A DNA stretch of 64,000 bases from Tersicoccus solisilvae (GTDB taxonomy: Bacteria; Actinomycetota; Actinomycetes; Actinomycetales; Micrococcaceae), in contig NZ_BMJI01000019.1 in the NCBI RefSeq assembly GCF_014643255.1, positions 1 through 64,000 on the forward strand, written 5' to 3'. The notes under the pieces were generated by a model. That model worked only from the letters and a program-made list of their open reading frames with translations. It had not been told where the DNA came from and made no database searches. The number at the start of each line of letters is the position of its first letter. Position 1 is the stretch's first letter. Position numbers and translations under genes: made by a program. Positions 15,784 through 24,572 of this stretch are shown here, piece by piece.

Positions 15784-18270
15784 GTCATTCGCACGGCGGG
15801 GACGGCGTTGAAGGCGAAGGCGGGTTCGTTCTCGTCGAAGGCGTCGTCGACGTCGTCGTCGTGGGCGAAGTTGCAGGGCAAGGGGGTGTATTCGGCGCCG
15901 GGGGACGATGTGGTGTTCTCGGCGTTCGGGCCGGTGACGTCGGCGGCGTCGGATCTGGTGACGGATGTCGGGTCGGTGAAGACGGCGACGGATGGGTTCG
16001 CCGATGAGGTGGAGACGATCAAGACGAAGCTGTCGGGCATCAAGGCGGATGCGGCGTCGTTCGAGAGTGAGGTCGGGGGCCGGTCGCGGGATGACTGGGA
16101 TGACGATGAGGGTCTGGTCAAGAAGGAGCAGGACATCATCCACGGCTTGAACGGGTTGTATGCGGACCTGCAGGCCGCGCAGATGACGTGCGCGAACTCG
16201 ATCAATGCGATCTACGGTGGCCCGACGTATGTGATGGTGACGCAGGACGGGCCGAAGGCCGGTCAGATCGCGTACGGGTACACCAATGAGCAGTTGGACG
16301 CGGCGTCGAACGAGGGCAATATCCCGTGGGGCAAGCCGACGGAGTGGGACAAGCCCTGGTACAAGGATGCGTGGGACGGGGTGTGCTCGTTCGGTAAGGG
16401 CGTCTGGTCCGGCGTGACGGGCACCGTCAAGGGTCTGTGGAACATGGTCAACGTGACGGACATGGACACGTTCAAGGCGACGTGGACGGGGCTGGGGAAG
16501 CTGGCCTTGAACGTGGCGATCGTGTCTTCGCCGGTGGCGCAGGTGGCGATGCGGGCGACCGGTCACGGGGATGTGGTGGACAAGGCCGGCCAGGAGCTGC
16601 TGGCGGTGGGCAAGGCCGCGATCCATTGGGATGACTGGAAGCGTGACCCGGCGTACGCGGCCGGGGCGACGACGTTCGATCTGGCGACGATTCTGCTGAC
16701 GGCCGGCGGTGGTGCGGTGGCGAAGACGGGGTCGGTCGCGGGCAAGATCGCGGAGATCTCCAATGCCGGGGGCAAGGTCGGCACGGTGTTGAACGCGACG
16801 AAGATCTCCTCGCTGGCGAACGTGACGATCAAGGGCGTGGACCTGGTGAGCATGCTCAAGATCAAGGGCATCACCATCGCGACGGACGGGATCAAGGTCG
16901 CGGGCACGAAGATCGCGGAGTTGCCGGTGAAGGTCGCCGGCGGCTCGAGCAGCTTCAGCACCCGGGTGGCGGCGATGGCGGACCAGTTGGGCCTGGGTGG
17001 CCCGCGGGTGGCGACCGCCGGTGGTGGTCATGGGCTGGGTGACGTGGCGACCGGTGGGTCGGCGCGTCCGTCGGTGATGCATCTGGGTGCGGACACCCCG
17101 TCCCGGCCGACCGGGACGACCGGGGCGCACCCGGGCGCGGGTTCCGGTTCCCGTTCGGTGCCCGAGGGCGAGCCGCGGTTCGGGGTCCGCACCGAGGACG
17201 GCACCCCGTCGGGTAAGCCCGTCACGACGGGCACGCACCCGGACGCACCGGAAGGCTCCACCAAGCCGGCCGCTTCGACGACGCACCCGGACGCACCGGA
17301 ATCCGGCACGGCCAAGCCCGCCGCCGCGACGACGCACCCGGACGCACCGGAATCCGGCACGGCCAAGCCCGCCACGACGACGCACCCCGAGGCGCCCGAG
17401 TCGCGGCCCGCGGCCGCGTCGCCGGAAACGGCGGCGGGACGCGCACCGCTCGAGGACGCCCCGATGACGAGGCACGAGACCCAGCTCGACCTCGGGACGA
17501 GTGATCGACCGGCTCAGGGCGGGCCCGACGGTCATGGTGAGAAACCGGGCCCGGACGACGCCGGCGAGCACACGGCACCGCACGAGGCGGGGGAGCCGGC
17601 TCGTCCCGCCGGTCCGGAGGGTTACCCGCGGCCGGAGGTGCAGCACACCGTGCAGGTTCCCGCGCACGACGTCCCGGGGGCGAGGACGGGGTTCGGCCGA
17701 GACGGCGGCCTGGAGCCGTCGACGGCCTACGAGGTGCCGGGCCGGGGCACGTTCTACACGAACGGCGAAGGACGTGTCCATTACGTCGAGACGGACTACG
17801 GCACCAAGGGCAACCTCAATCCGGACCTCATGGACCCCGCACCGGACACGACGTACGTCGTCGGCGACAACCACGTGTTCCAGACCGACGGATCGTCGCG
17901 AACCGTCCTGGCCCACGTCGACGACCTCTTCCGGGGCGACGCCTACCGCTCGTCCAGCGTCACCGGCCGGGTCGGTCGCGAAGGCGGCATCGGCTACGAG
18001 GGCGGGCACCTGCTGGGTAAGGCATTCGGCGGCGGAACCGAGGACATCAACCTCGTGGCCATGCTCCGCGACGTCAACCGGGGTAGCGGCCACAGCTTCG
18101 GTAACCTCGAAGGCGACTTGAGGCGACTCCTGGACGAAACACCCAGGCCGACGATCGAAGTCAACGTCCGGCCGCGCTTCAGCGGAGATGGAGACGTTCC
18201 GCAGCTCATTCGAGCGGAGTACCGGATCAACGGAGGGGAGTGGCAACGTGCCAGGTTCAGAAATGTCTGA
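15736..18270 (+). CDS. T7SS polymorphic toxin 1 with DNA/RNA non-specific endonuclease tip
   Basis: 844 residues from GTG 15736, chosen over GTG 15730 for spacing from GGGGGAG. Residues 1-200 are helical with LXG/WXG-like export character. Residues 200-480 form a conserved module with hydrophobic segments. Residues about 498-560 carry four THPDAPE-type repeats. The C-terminal roughly 150 residues form an Endonuclea_NS_2-type nuclease: GYEGGHLLG with likely catalytic His758, then TEDINLVAM, RDVNRG and a LEGDLRRLL helix. The first 480 residues nearly match toxin 2, so the tip is modular. Codon use becomes less GC-biased in the last 100 bp. The cognate immunity gene overlaps the 3' end. Confidence 0.9.
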   Translation: MSYDIAAFEKNLPDPEVIRTAGTALKAKAGSFSSKASSTSSSWAKLQGKGVYSAPGDDVVFSAFGPVTSAASDLVTDVGSVKTATDGFADEVETIKTKLSGIKADAASFESEVGGRSRDDWDDDEGLVKKEQDIIHGLNGLYADLQAAQMTCANSINAIYGGPTYVMVTQDGPKAGQIAYGYTNEQLDAASNEGNIPWGKPTEWDKPWYKDAWDGVCSFGKGVWSGVTGTVKGLWNMVNVTDMDTFKATWTGLGKLALNVAIVSSPVAQVAMRATGHGDVVDKAGQELLAVGKAAIHWDDWKRDPAYAAGATTFDLATILLTAGGGAVAKTGSVAGKIAEISNAGGKVGTVLNATKISSLANVTIKGVDLVSMLKIKGITIATDGIKVAGTKIAELPVKVAGGSSSFSTRVAAMADQLGLGGPRVATAGGGHGLGDVATGGSARPSVMHLGADTPSRPTGTTGAHPGAGSGSRSVPEGEPRFGVRTEDGTPSGKPVTTGTHPDAPEGSTKPAASTTHPDAPESGTAKPAAATTHPDAPESGTAKPATTTHPEAPESRPAAASPETAAGRAPLEDAPMTRHETQLDLGTSDRPAQGGPDGHGEKPGPDDAGEHTAPHEAGEPARPAGPEGYPRPEVQHTVQVPAHDVPGARTGFGRDGGLEPSTAYEVPGRGTFYTNGEGRVHYVETDYGTKGNLNPDLMDPAPDTTYVVGDNHVFQTDGSSRTVLAHVDDLFRGDAYRSSSVTGRVGREGGIGYEGGHLLGKAFGGGTEDINLVAMLRDVNRGSGHSFGNLEGDLRRLLDETPRPTIEVNVRPRFSGDGDVPQLIRAEYRINGGEWQRARFRNV
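17227..17412 (+). repeat. Linker repeats in toxin 1 (four THPDAPE-type units)
   Basis: Tandem in-frame units of roughly 45-48 bp encode variants of THPDAPESGTAKPAA. They separate the conserved N-terminal module from the variable nuclease tip. Confidence 0.85.
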
Positions 18271-18703
18271 TGCGTCAGGAGAGCAGGAGAAGTTCATCGC
18301 CGTTGCGAGACAACTTCACGCCTTGATCCCCCCGGCATTCGAGAAGATCGACATGCGGGTGTCGGCAACACACGCGGTTCAAACCTCGGTCATCACCGCT
18401 GAGGATCAGCAAGGCAACAGACAGTCGCTTCAAGGCAGTGATGAGGTCGACGACGCAGTCGACGACCTCAGAGCCGCGATGTACAGACCCGGATCCGGAA
18501 CATGGTTCAGCGCCGTACTGACGGTGACCGCGGCCGGGAAGGCCGACGCGTCCTACAACTACGACGACGAGCCGACGTGGCCTTTCCCGGTGGACCCGCA
18601 GGTCTACGCCACTGACCTCGAGGCTTTTCCCCGCGACGATGCGCATCTGCCGGAGTGGTTGCGGCAGAAGGTCCGGGACCATGCGGCGGGCAGGACGGAA
18701 TAG
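18248..18703 (+). CDS. YezG-family immunity protein for toxin 1
   Basis: 151 residues from GTG 18248, seven bases after GGAGGGGAG. It overlaps the last 23 bp of the toxin gene, so toxin and antidote are co-translated. The sequence SYNYDDEPTWPF, then DPQVYATDLEAFPRD and a closing PEWLRQKV, matches the C-terminus of YezG/DUF600 immunity proteins, which neutralise nuclease toxins in Bacillus YeeF-YezG pairs. The protein is cytosolic. Codons are more AT-rich than the flanking genes. Confidence 0.8.
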   Translation: MPGSEMSDASGEQEKFIAVARQLHALIPPAFEKIDMRVSATHAVQTSVITAEDQQGNRQSLQGSDEVDDAVDDLRAAMYRPGSGTWFSAVLTVTAAGKADASYNYDDEPTWPFPVDPQVYATDLEAFPRDDAHLPEWLRQKVRDHAAGRTE

Positions 18704-18726
18704 CGTCCTGGTGGGCAGGGGCTGGG

Positions 18727-19314
18727 TCAGCCGGTGGTGGGGATCTCGGTGATGAAGCTGATGACTCCGTCGTCGTAGGCGATGTCCCACAGGTTGCGGT
18801 CGAGGATCTCCCCGCGTTCCTCTGACGTGAGGATGGAACCGTCGCGGTGGCGCAGGGTCCAGGTGGTGAAGTCGACGGGCGCGATCACGAACTCGTCTCT
18901 GCGTCGAGGAGCGCCGAAGGGCAGTGGTGCGGGTGGTTCGACCAGGATGTTGCCGTCGAGGTCCCATTCCAGGCCGGCGAGGGTGGCGCCGAGAGCGATG
19001 GTGAAGCGTTGCTGAGGGTCGTCGGGAGCACGATCGGTGAAGCGGGTGCGTCGACAGGTCTCGGTGAGCCACTCGAGGTAGGTGCGCGGGGTGGTGAAGA
19101 ACTGCATCGTGTGGGTGAGGCTGCCGGGTTCGTCGTCGAGGCAGAAGTGTCGGGGTAGGTCGGTGACGCAGACGACGTCGCCCGTGGGGGTTCGCCCGAC
19201 GATGCGGCGGTCACCGGGGTGGGCTGTCGAGACGATGCCGGCAGGGGTGTACGGATCGTAGGGGAACTCGTCCCACAGGGTGTCCTCGTTCTCGAATGTC
19301 GCGGGGGTGTCCAC
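18727..19314 (-). CDS. Hypothetical protein between the two toxin modules
   Basis: 195 residues from GTG at 19314, eight bases after GGAAGGGAT. It is soluble and acidic, with no signal peptide or membrane helix. I do not recognise the family. It is the only minus-strand gene inside the toxin island and converges on the YezG gene with a 23-bp gap. The repeated acidic/aromatic layout (WDLDGNILVEPP, WDIAYDDGVISF) is compatible with a small immunity or SMI1-like fold, but this is speculation. Confidence 0.7.
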   Translation of the reverse strand: MDTPATFENEDTLWDEFPYDPYTPAGIVSTAHPGDRRIVGRTPTGDVVCVTDLPRHFCLDDEPGSLTHTMQFFTTPRTYLEWLTETCRRTRFTDRAPDDPQQRFTIALGATLAGLEWDLDGNILVEPPAPLPFGAPRRRDEFVIAPVDFTTWTLRHRDGSILTSEERGEILDRNLWDIAYDDGVISFITEIPTTG

Positions 19315-19445
19315 GGCGATCCCTTCCGTCGGGCCGTCGCCGCCACGATAACGAACACGGAACCGGGCACGCGTTCGGCGGGATAGATGGTTTCAGGCTC
19401 GACGCGGCAGAATCGACCAGAACGGGAAGACATGAGACGCAAGGG

Positions 19446-19532
19446 ACACGCCGCGCAACGCGCGATGATGCAGGGGGAGTGCTCGTGAGTTATGACATTG
19501 CGGCGTTCGAGAAGAATCTGCCGGATCCGGAG
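19446..19532 (+). repeat. Second copy of the 87-bp toxin module boundary
   Basis: Identical to 15697-15783. It includes a relic of the 3' end of the DUF6507-like gene (codons for TPRNAR then TGA) although no intact copy of that gene is here. This marks where a toxin module was duplicated or inserted. Confidence 0.9.
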
Positions 19533-22484
19533 ACGGTCCGCACCGCCGGCACCACGCTGAAGTCGAAGGCGGATTCGTTCTCGTCGAAGGCGTCGTCGAC
19601 GTCGTCGTCGTGGGCGAAGTTGCAGCACCAGGGGGTGTATTCGGCGCCGGGGGATGAGGTGGTGTTCTCGGCGTTCGGGCCGGTGACGACGGCGGCGTCG
19701 GATCTGGTGACGGATGTCGGGACGGTGAAGACGGCGACGGACGGGTTCGCCGACGACGTCGACACGATCAAGACCAAGCTGGCCGGGATCAAGGCGGACG
19801 CGGCGTCGTTCGAGAGCGAGATCGCGGGCCGGTCGCGGGATGACTGGGATGACGATGAGGGCCTGGTCAAGAAGGAGCAGGACATCATCGGCGGCCTGAA
19901 CGGGTTGTATGCGGACCTGCAGACCGCGCAGATGACGTGCGCGAATGCGATCAATGCGATCTACGGCGGCCCGACGTATGTGTTGGTGACGCAGGACGGG
20001 CCGAAGGCCGGTCAGATCGCGTACGGGTACACGAAGGAGCAGTTGGACGCGGCGTCCACGGAGGGCAACATCCCGTGGGGCAAGCCGACGGAGTGGGACA
20101 AGCCCTGGTACAAGGACGCGTGGGACGGGGTGTGCTCGTTCGGCAAGGGCGTCTGGTCCGGGGTGACGGGCACGGTCAAGGGCCTGTGGAACATGGTCAA
20201 CGTGACGGACATGGACACGTTCAAGGCGACGTGGACGGGGCTGGGGAAGCTGGCCCTGAACGTGGCGATCGTGTCCTCGCCGATCGCGCAGGTGGCGATG
20301 CGGGCGACCGGTCATGGGGACGTGGTGGACAAGGCCGGTCAGGAGCTGCTCGCGGTGGGTAAGGCCGCGATCCACTGGGACGACTGGAAGCGGGACCCGG
20401 CGTACGCGGCCGGGGCGACGACGTTCGACCTGGCGACGATCCTGCTGACGGCCGGTGGTGGTGCGGTGGCGAAGACCGGGTCGGTGGCGGGCAAGATCGC
20501 GGAGATCTCCAATGCCGGCGGCAAGGTCGGCGCGGTGTTGAACGCGACGAAGATCTCCTCGCTGGCGAACGTGACGATCAAGGGCATCGACCTGACCAAC
20601 ATGCTCAAGATCAAGGGCATCACCATCGCGACGGACGGCATCAAGATCGCCGGCACGAAGATCGCGGAGCTGCCGGTGAAGATCTCCGGCGGCACGAGCA
20701 ACCTCAGCACCCGGGTGGCGGCGATGGCGGACCAGCTGGGCCTGGGCGGCCCGCGCCTGGCGACCGCTGGGGCCCACGGGATGGGCGACGTGGCCGGCGG
20801 TGCGTCCACGCGTCCGACGGTGATGCACCTGGGCGCGGACACCCCGTCCCGGCCGACCGGCACGACGGGGGCGCACCCGGGCACGGGGTCCGGTACCGGT
20901 ACCGGTACCGGTGGTCGGACGGTTCCGGCGGGCGAGCCGCGGTTCGGGGTCCGCACCGAGGACGGCACCCCGTCGGGCAAGCCCGTCACGTCGACCACAC
21001 ACCCGGACGCACCGGAGCCCGGTTCGGCGAAGCCTGCCGCGACGACGACGCACCCGAAGGCCCCGGAGCCCGGTTCGGCGAAGCCTGCCGCGACGACGAC
21101 GCACCCGGAGGCCCCGGAGGCCGGTTCGGCCAAGCCCGCCGCGACGACGACGCACCCGGACGCCCCGGAAGGCTCGGCCAAGCCGGCCGCGACGACCACC
21201 CACCCGGAAGCCCCGGAGGGTTCCGCAAAGCCGGCTGCGACGACCACGCACCCGGAGGCACCGGAGGGCTCGGCGAAGCCGGCCGCGTCGACGACGCATC
21301 CGGAGGCCCCGGAGGGTTCGGCCAAGCCGGCAGCCGCGCACGACGTCGCGGACCACGGGAACGGCCCCTCGACCGCGGAGACGCACATGCCGGACAGGGA
21401 CAGCAACCCGGCTGGCACCGAGACGGGCCCGGGAGCCAGCGAGCACCCGACGAGCGCGGGCGTCGACACGACGCCCGACGGTTCCGATGCCCCGGCGCAG
21501 CCGGCCGGAATGGTGGACGACCCGATCGTGCACCGCAACGCGGAGGGGCAGCCGACCGCCGTCGAGATCGAGGGGCGCCGCTACGAGATCGACACGGACC
21601 GTGCGTCGCTGAACGACCTGACGCCGTCCACGGATCCGCGCAGCTGGGCTGATCCGGACGGGTTCCTGCGCAACCACATGGACCCCGCGGACTACCGGGC
21701 GCTGGACGCCGAGCGGCTCCCCGACGGCAGCCTGCCGCCGGAGGCCACCGCGCAGGCCGTCGACCGTCTGATCGAGCAGCGGCTCGGCCACCCGAACGAG
21801 TGGGTGCACCAGTACTACTACGACCTGCCCCACGACCAGGCGGCATTCATCCGCGACCTGCGCAACCAGTTCCCGGTCGGGGACGAGTCGACGCTGTACC
21901 AGAAGATCATGCCCGCCCGCTTCTTCGACTCGATGTTCGACCCCTCCAACGATCGTCGGCTGACAATCGGCGGATACGTGACCCACGCCGCGGACTCTCG
22001 AGGGCTCCACACGGTGGACGAGATCATTCAGGGCCTGCGGCTCGATTACATCGTGGGCCGAGACGTGCATGGCCTCCCGAAATTCGGCTACGACTCTCGG
22101 GAGATCGATGAAGTGCTCGCCATCCGTTACCACACGGATGCTGTCGGGTTGTCTCGAACGCACATCGACGACGCGGCCAACCAGAAATGGGTGGACCAGC
22201 AAGAGGGTCTACTGCAGGATCGCACTCCTGGGCATGAGGCCGACGCCGGACAGTTGTATGACGAGAACGGCAACGAGCTGATGCCCGACGATCCCTCTCA
22301 GTGGCCTAACACTGGCACAGGCCTCACAAGCAGCCGCGTCGACGGCGCCGAGATCATGCCCGAGCTCTCTATCGACAAGCCCAATGCACCGATTCGCAAT
22401 GGCGCCCAGATGTGGAAGATCGACAAGCAGGGTAAGGAAGAACTGGTCGGCATCTTCCATGAGGGTGACTGGGTGCGCTTGTGA
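19485..22484 (+). CDS. T7SS polymorphic toxin 2 with unrecognised C-terminal domain
   Basis: 999 residues from GTG 19485, with the same ribosome site as toxin 1. Residues 1-480 almost repeat toxin 1. Residues about 502-620 hold seven THPEAPEGSAKPAA-type repeats. The last roughly 325 residues are unrelated to the nuclease. They include DRRLTIGGYVTHAAD, EVLAIRYHTD and, at the very end, GAQMWKIDKQGKEELVGIF. I do not recognise this tip. Clear relatives of its segments occur in the protein at 24621-25493. The final 500 bp are visibly less GC-rich than the N-terminal module, as expected for a swapped tip. The stop overlaps the first immunity-like gene. Confidence 0.88.
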   Translation: MSYDIAAFEKNLPDPETVRTAGTTLKSKADSFSSKASSTSSSWAKLQHQGVYSAPGDEVVFSAFGPVTTAASDLVTDVGTVKTATDGFADDVDTIKTKLAGIKADAASFESEIAGRSRDDWDDDEGLVKKEQDIIGGLNGLYADLQTAQMTCANAINAIYGGPTYVLVTQDGPKAGQIAYGYTKEQLDAASTEGNIPWGKPTEWDKPWYKDAWDGVCSFGKGVWSGVTGTVKGLWNMVNVTDMDTFKATWTGLGKLALNVAIVSSPIAQVAMRATGHGDVVDKAGQELLAVGKAAIHWDDWKRDPAYAAGATTFDLATILLTAGGGAVAKTGSVAGKIAEISNAGGKVGAVLNATKISSLANVTIKGIDLTNMLKIKGITIATDGIKIAGTKIAELPVKISGGTSNLSTRVAAMADQLGLGGPRLATAGAHGMGDVAGGASTRPTVMHLGADTPSRPTGTTGAHPGTGSGTGTGTGGRTVPAGEPRFGVRTEDGTPSGKPVTSTTHPDAPEPGSAKPAATTTHPKAPEPGSAKPAATTTHPEAPEAGSAKPAATTTHPDAPEGSAKPAATTTHPEAPEGSAKPAATTTHPEAPEGSAKPAASTTHPEAPEGSAKPAAAHDVADHGNGPSTAETHMPDRDSNPAGTETGPGASEHPTSAGVDTTPDGSDAPAQPAGMVDDPIVHRNAEGQPTAVEIEGRRYEIDTDRASLNDLTPSTDPRSWADPDGFLRNHMDPADYRALDAERLPDGSLPPEATAQAVDRLIEQRLGHPNEWVHQYYYDLPHDQAAFIRDLRNQFPVGDESTLYQKIMPARFFDSMFDPSNDRRLTIGGYVTHAADSRGLHTVDEIIQGLRLDYIVGRDVHGLPKFGYDSREIDEVLAIRYHTDAVGLSRTHIDDAANQKWVDQQEGLLQDRTPGHEADAGQLYDENGNELMPDDPSQWPNTGTGLTSSRVDGAEIMPELSIDKPNAPIRNGAQMWKIDKQGKEELVGIFHEGDWVRL
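20989..21342 (+). repeat. Linker repeats in toxin 2 (seven THPEAPEGSAKPAA-type units)
   Basis: Seven tandem in-frame units of roughly 45-51 bp run between the conserved module and the toxin tip. Toxin 1 has four related units, so copy number differs between paralogues. Confidence 0.88.
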
Positions 22485-22984
22485 GTGAGAGCAGGGACGG
22501 CCGCCTCCTGACCGGTACGTATGGGACATGGCGGGGAGAACGTCACGCGTTGCTCGGGGCGGTGCCGGACGGAGGACGGTTGCTCCTGCTCCGATGGGGC
22601 GACGTTGCCATGCCGCCACCATGGAAGTCCGCTCAACTCCCCGGGCAGTCATCGCCTCGCTATCGCAACAAGCTGAGTGTCGAATCCAGCGAGGTGAGTG
22701 ACGTGTTCACCGTTCAGGTGGACGGCAGCTGGAACAACTGTGCCCTCGTGATCGACGACGAGCCGGATGATCTTTCCTGGATGGTCGGATTCGTGAATGG
22801 GCGCGACGCGTGGGCCCATCACGCCCAGGACCAGCCGGGAATCGATGGCGACCCCTACGATTCGGTCGGCGGAACGCTGCCGAAGGCCGATGTCGAGAGC
22901 GTCGTTTCCCATGTGCAACGATTCGAGGACGGAAAACCGGTGGGGAATCCGGAGGAGCGGTGGGAGTACGGTCCGCTCGCTTGA
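22481..22984 (+). CDS. Immunity-like paralogue 1 (after toxin 2)
   Basis: 167 residues from GTG 22481, overlapping the toxin-2 stop (GTGA), the usual position of a cognate immunity gene. It is a soluble, beta-rich protein. It opens with DGRLLTGTYGTWRGE, has a mid motif EVSDVFTVQV, then HHAQDQPGIDGDPYDSV, and ends EERWEYGPLA. The family name is unknown to me. It is closest to paralogue 4 (24055-24558), with long identical strings in protein and DNA. Confidence 0.85.
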   Translation: MSESRDGRLLTGTYGTWRGERHALLGAVPDGGRLLLLRWGDVAMPPPWKSAQLPGQSSPRYRNKLSVESSEVSDVFTVQVDGSWNNCALVIDDEPDDLSWMVGFVNGRDAWAHHAQDQPGIDGDPYDSVGGTLPKADVESVVSHVQRFEDGKPVGNPEERWEYGPLA

Positions 22985-23003
22985 GCAGGACCTTGTAGCG
23001 GGT

Positions 23004-23504
23004 GTGAGCGGGTCAGTCGGCGAGCGTCTGCTCACGGGAAACTACGGACACTGGGATGGCGTCGTCCATGCCCTTTCACGGGTGTCGCCGAGCCATGGAA
23101 CCTATCTGGTGGTCTCGACCTCGAATGAGCCGCGCGAAGGCTGGACGAGCAGAGCATTCATGTCCGGTCGGACGCCACGGTGGGAGAACACGAAGGAAGT
23201 CCCCGCCGCGGATGTGCCGGAGGTATTCTCGGTCAGCGTTCGCTCGGAGTGGCGGCACTGTGACGTGCTGGTCGACGAGGCCCTGCCCGAGAACAGGTGG
23301 AAGGTGACCTTCCGGGACGGCGCGCAGGCGTGGGCCGCCGGCGCGCAGCATCTTCCGGGAATCGACGGTGACCCCTACGACCGGGTGTCCGGCTGGATCG
23401 ACGGGGACGACCTGGGTGAGTTCCGATCCCTCGTCCAACGCTGGGAGAACGGCAAGCCGGTGGGCGACCCCGAAGAACGATGGGAGTACGGTCCACTCGG
23501 CTGA
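23004..23504 (+). CDS. Immunity-like paralogue 2
   Basis: 166 residues. GTG 23004 was chosen because it gives the family N-terminus (GERLLTGNYGHWDG); the ribosome site is weak. It has the same layout as paralogue 1 (EVFSVSV, QHLPGIDGDPYDRVSGW, EERWEYGPLG) but is closest to paralogue 3. It lies 19 bp after paralogue 1 and is probably co-transcribed with toxin 2. Confidence 0.8.
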   Translation: MSGSVGERLLTGNYGHWDGVVHALSRVSPSHGTYLVVSTSNEPREGWTSRAFMSGRTPRWENTKEVPAADVPEVFSVSVRSEWRHCDVLVDEALPENRWKVTFRDGAQAWAAGAQHLPGIDGDPYDRVSGWIDGDDLGEFRSLVQRWENGKPVGDPEERWEYGPLG

Positions 23505-23550
23505 CGGATCTGCAGCGCCACCACGCTGACACAGTCCTTGAGGAGAATCG

Positions 23551-23997
23551 GTGACGAGTACCGGCGGCCGCCTGCTGACCGGCGCTTACGGCATGTACTC
23601 CGGCCGGAGGCGTCGGCTGCTCAAGGCGACGCCGTCGCCGGGCGAGTACGTCGTCGTGGCGGACGAGCACGGCCGGGCTGAGTCCGTGACAGTGAACGAG
23701 TCCGAGGTGACGGACGTGTTCTCCGTCCGGGTTACCAGTTCGTGGCGCGACTGCGAGGTGCTGGTCCACGAGGATCTGGGGGAGGGCCGGTGGGAAGTGG
23801 AGTTCCTCGATGGCGCGCGAGCGTGGGCCGCCGGTGCGCAACGCCTCCCGGGCATCGACGGCGACCCCCGCGATCGCCTCACCGGGTGGATGTCCACGGA
23901 CGACCTCGCGCCGTTCACGTCTCACGTCCAGCGGTACGCCGGTCGCTCTTTCTCCGGCCACCCCGAGGAGCGATGGGAGTACGGTCCGCTTGGCTGA
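23551..23997 (+). CDS. Immunity-like paralogue 3
   Basis: 148 residues from GTG 23551, shortly after GAGGAGA. It has the family landmarks GGRLLTGAYGMYSG, EVTDVFSVRV, QRLPGIDGDPRDRL and EERWEYGPLG. It is shorter than its sisters because it lacks part of the early loop. It is closest to paralogue 2 and is probably an antidote for a variant toxin tip no longer present here. Confidence 0.82.
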   Translation: MTSTGGRLLTGAYGMYSGRRRRLLKATPSPGEYVVVADEHGRAESVTVNESEVTDVFSVRVTSSWRDCEVLVHEDLGEGRWEVEFLDGARAWAAGAQRLPGIDGDPRDRLTGWMSTDDLAPFTSHVQRYAGRSFSGHPEERWEYGPLG

Positions 23998-24054
23998 GCG
24001 AGGCAGGGCCACCCGGCGGCCGCCGCGGGTGCCGGCCCGCAGGAAGCGAGATCG

Positions 24055-24558
24055 ATGAGGACGACGAGGGACGGGCGTCTTCTGACGGGCGCCTATGGCA
24101 CTTGGCGGGGAGAATGCCATGCGTTGCTCGGGGCGGTGCCCGATGGAGGGAAGTTGTGGCTGCTCCGATGGACCCATGATCCGTTGCCATCACCGTGGAA
24201 GTCGGCACGTCTGGGTGGAGAAGCTCCGATCCGCTTCCGTCATCAGTTGAGCGTGGAGGCCACCGAGGTGAGCGACGTCGTCCTCGTCCAGGTGGAGGGA
24301 ACGTGGAGTCGGTGTCGTGTCATCATCGACGGCGAGCCGGACGACCAGCGATGGCAAGTGGGGTTCGCGAACGCCCGGGACGCATGGGCGCACCATGCTC
24401 AGGACCAGCCGGGTATCGACGGCGACCCGTACGACGTCGTCGAGGGAACGCTGCCGAAGACCGACGTCGCCGACGTCGTGTCGCTCGTGCAGCGGTACGA
24501 GGGCTCGAGCCCGGTGGGTGGTGTCGAGGAACGCTGGGAACACGGTCCGCTCGCGTGA
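24055..24558 (+). CDS. Immunity-like paralogue 4
   Basis: 167 residues from ATG 24055, with an AGGAAG-type ribosome site. It is nearly superimposable on paralogue 1 (TYGTWRGE/AYGTWRGE, ALLGAVPDGG, HHAQDQPGIDGDPYD), giving an A-B-B-A similarity order across the array. It ends EERWEHGPLA. It is the last of four tandem paralogues. Confidence 0.84.
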   Translation: MRTTRDGRLLTGAYGTWRGECHALLGAVPDGGKLWLLRWTHDPLPSPWKSARLGGEAPIRFRHQLSVEATEVSDVVLVQVEGTWSRCRVIIDGEPDDQRWQVGFANARDAWAHHAQDQPGIDGDPYDVVEGTLPKTDVADVVSLVQRYEGSSPVGGVEERWEHGPLA

Positions 24559-24572
24559 CCCCGCCCGCCCCG

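Noticed and set aside
20989-21342. Regular repeats that could suggest a CRISPR array
   Set aside because: They lie inside a coding frame, encode a periodic linker and have no unique spacers.
18885-22202. Very long open frame (about 1100 codons) antisense to toxin 2, and similar long antisense frames at 1193-3895, 15592-18297 and 25297-27756
   Set aside because: They mirror the GC-rich codon pattern of the real genes, lack ribosome sites and give Arg/Gly/His-rich low-complexity proteins with no domains.
22797-23003. N-terminal extension of immunity-like paralogue 2
   Set aside because: The in-frame upstream segment overlaps paralogue 1, and the family N-terminus starts at 23004.
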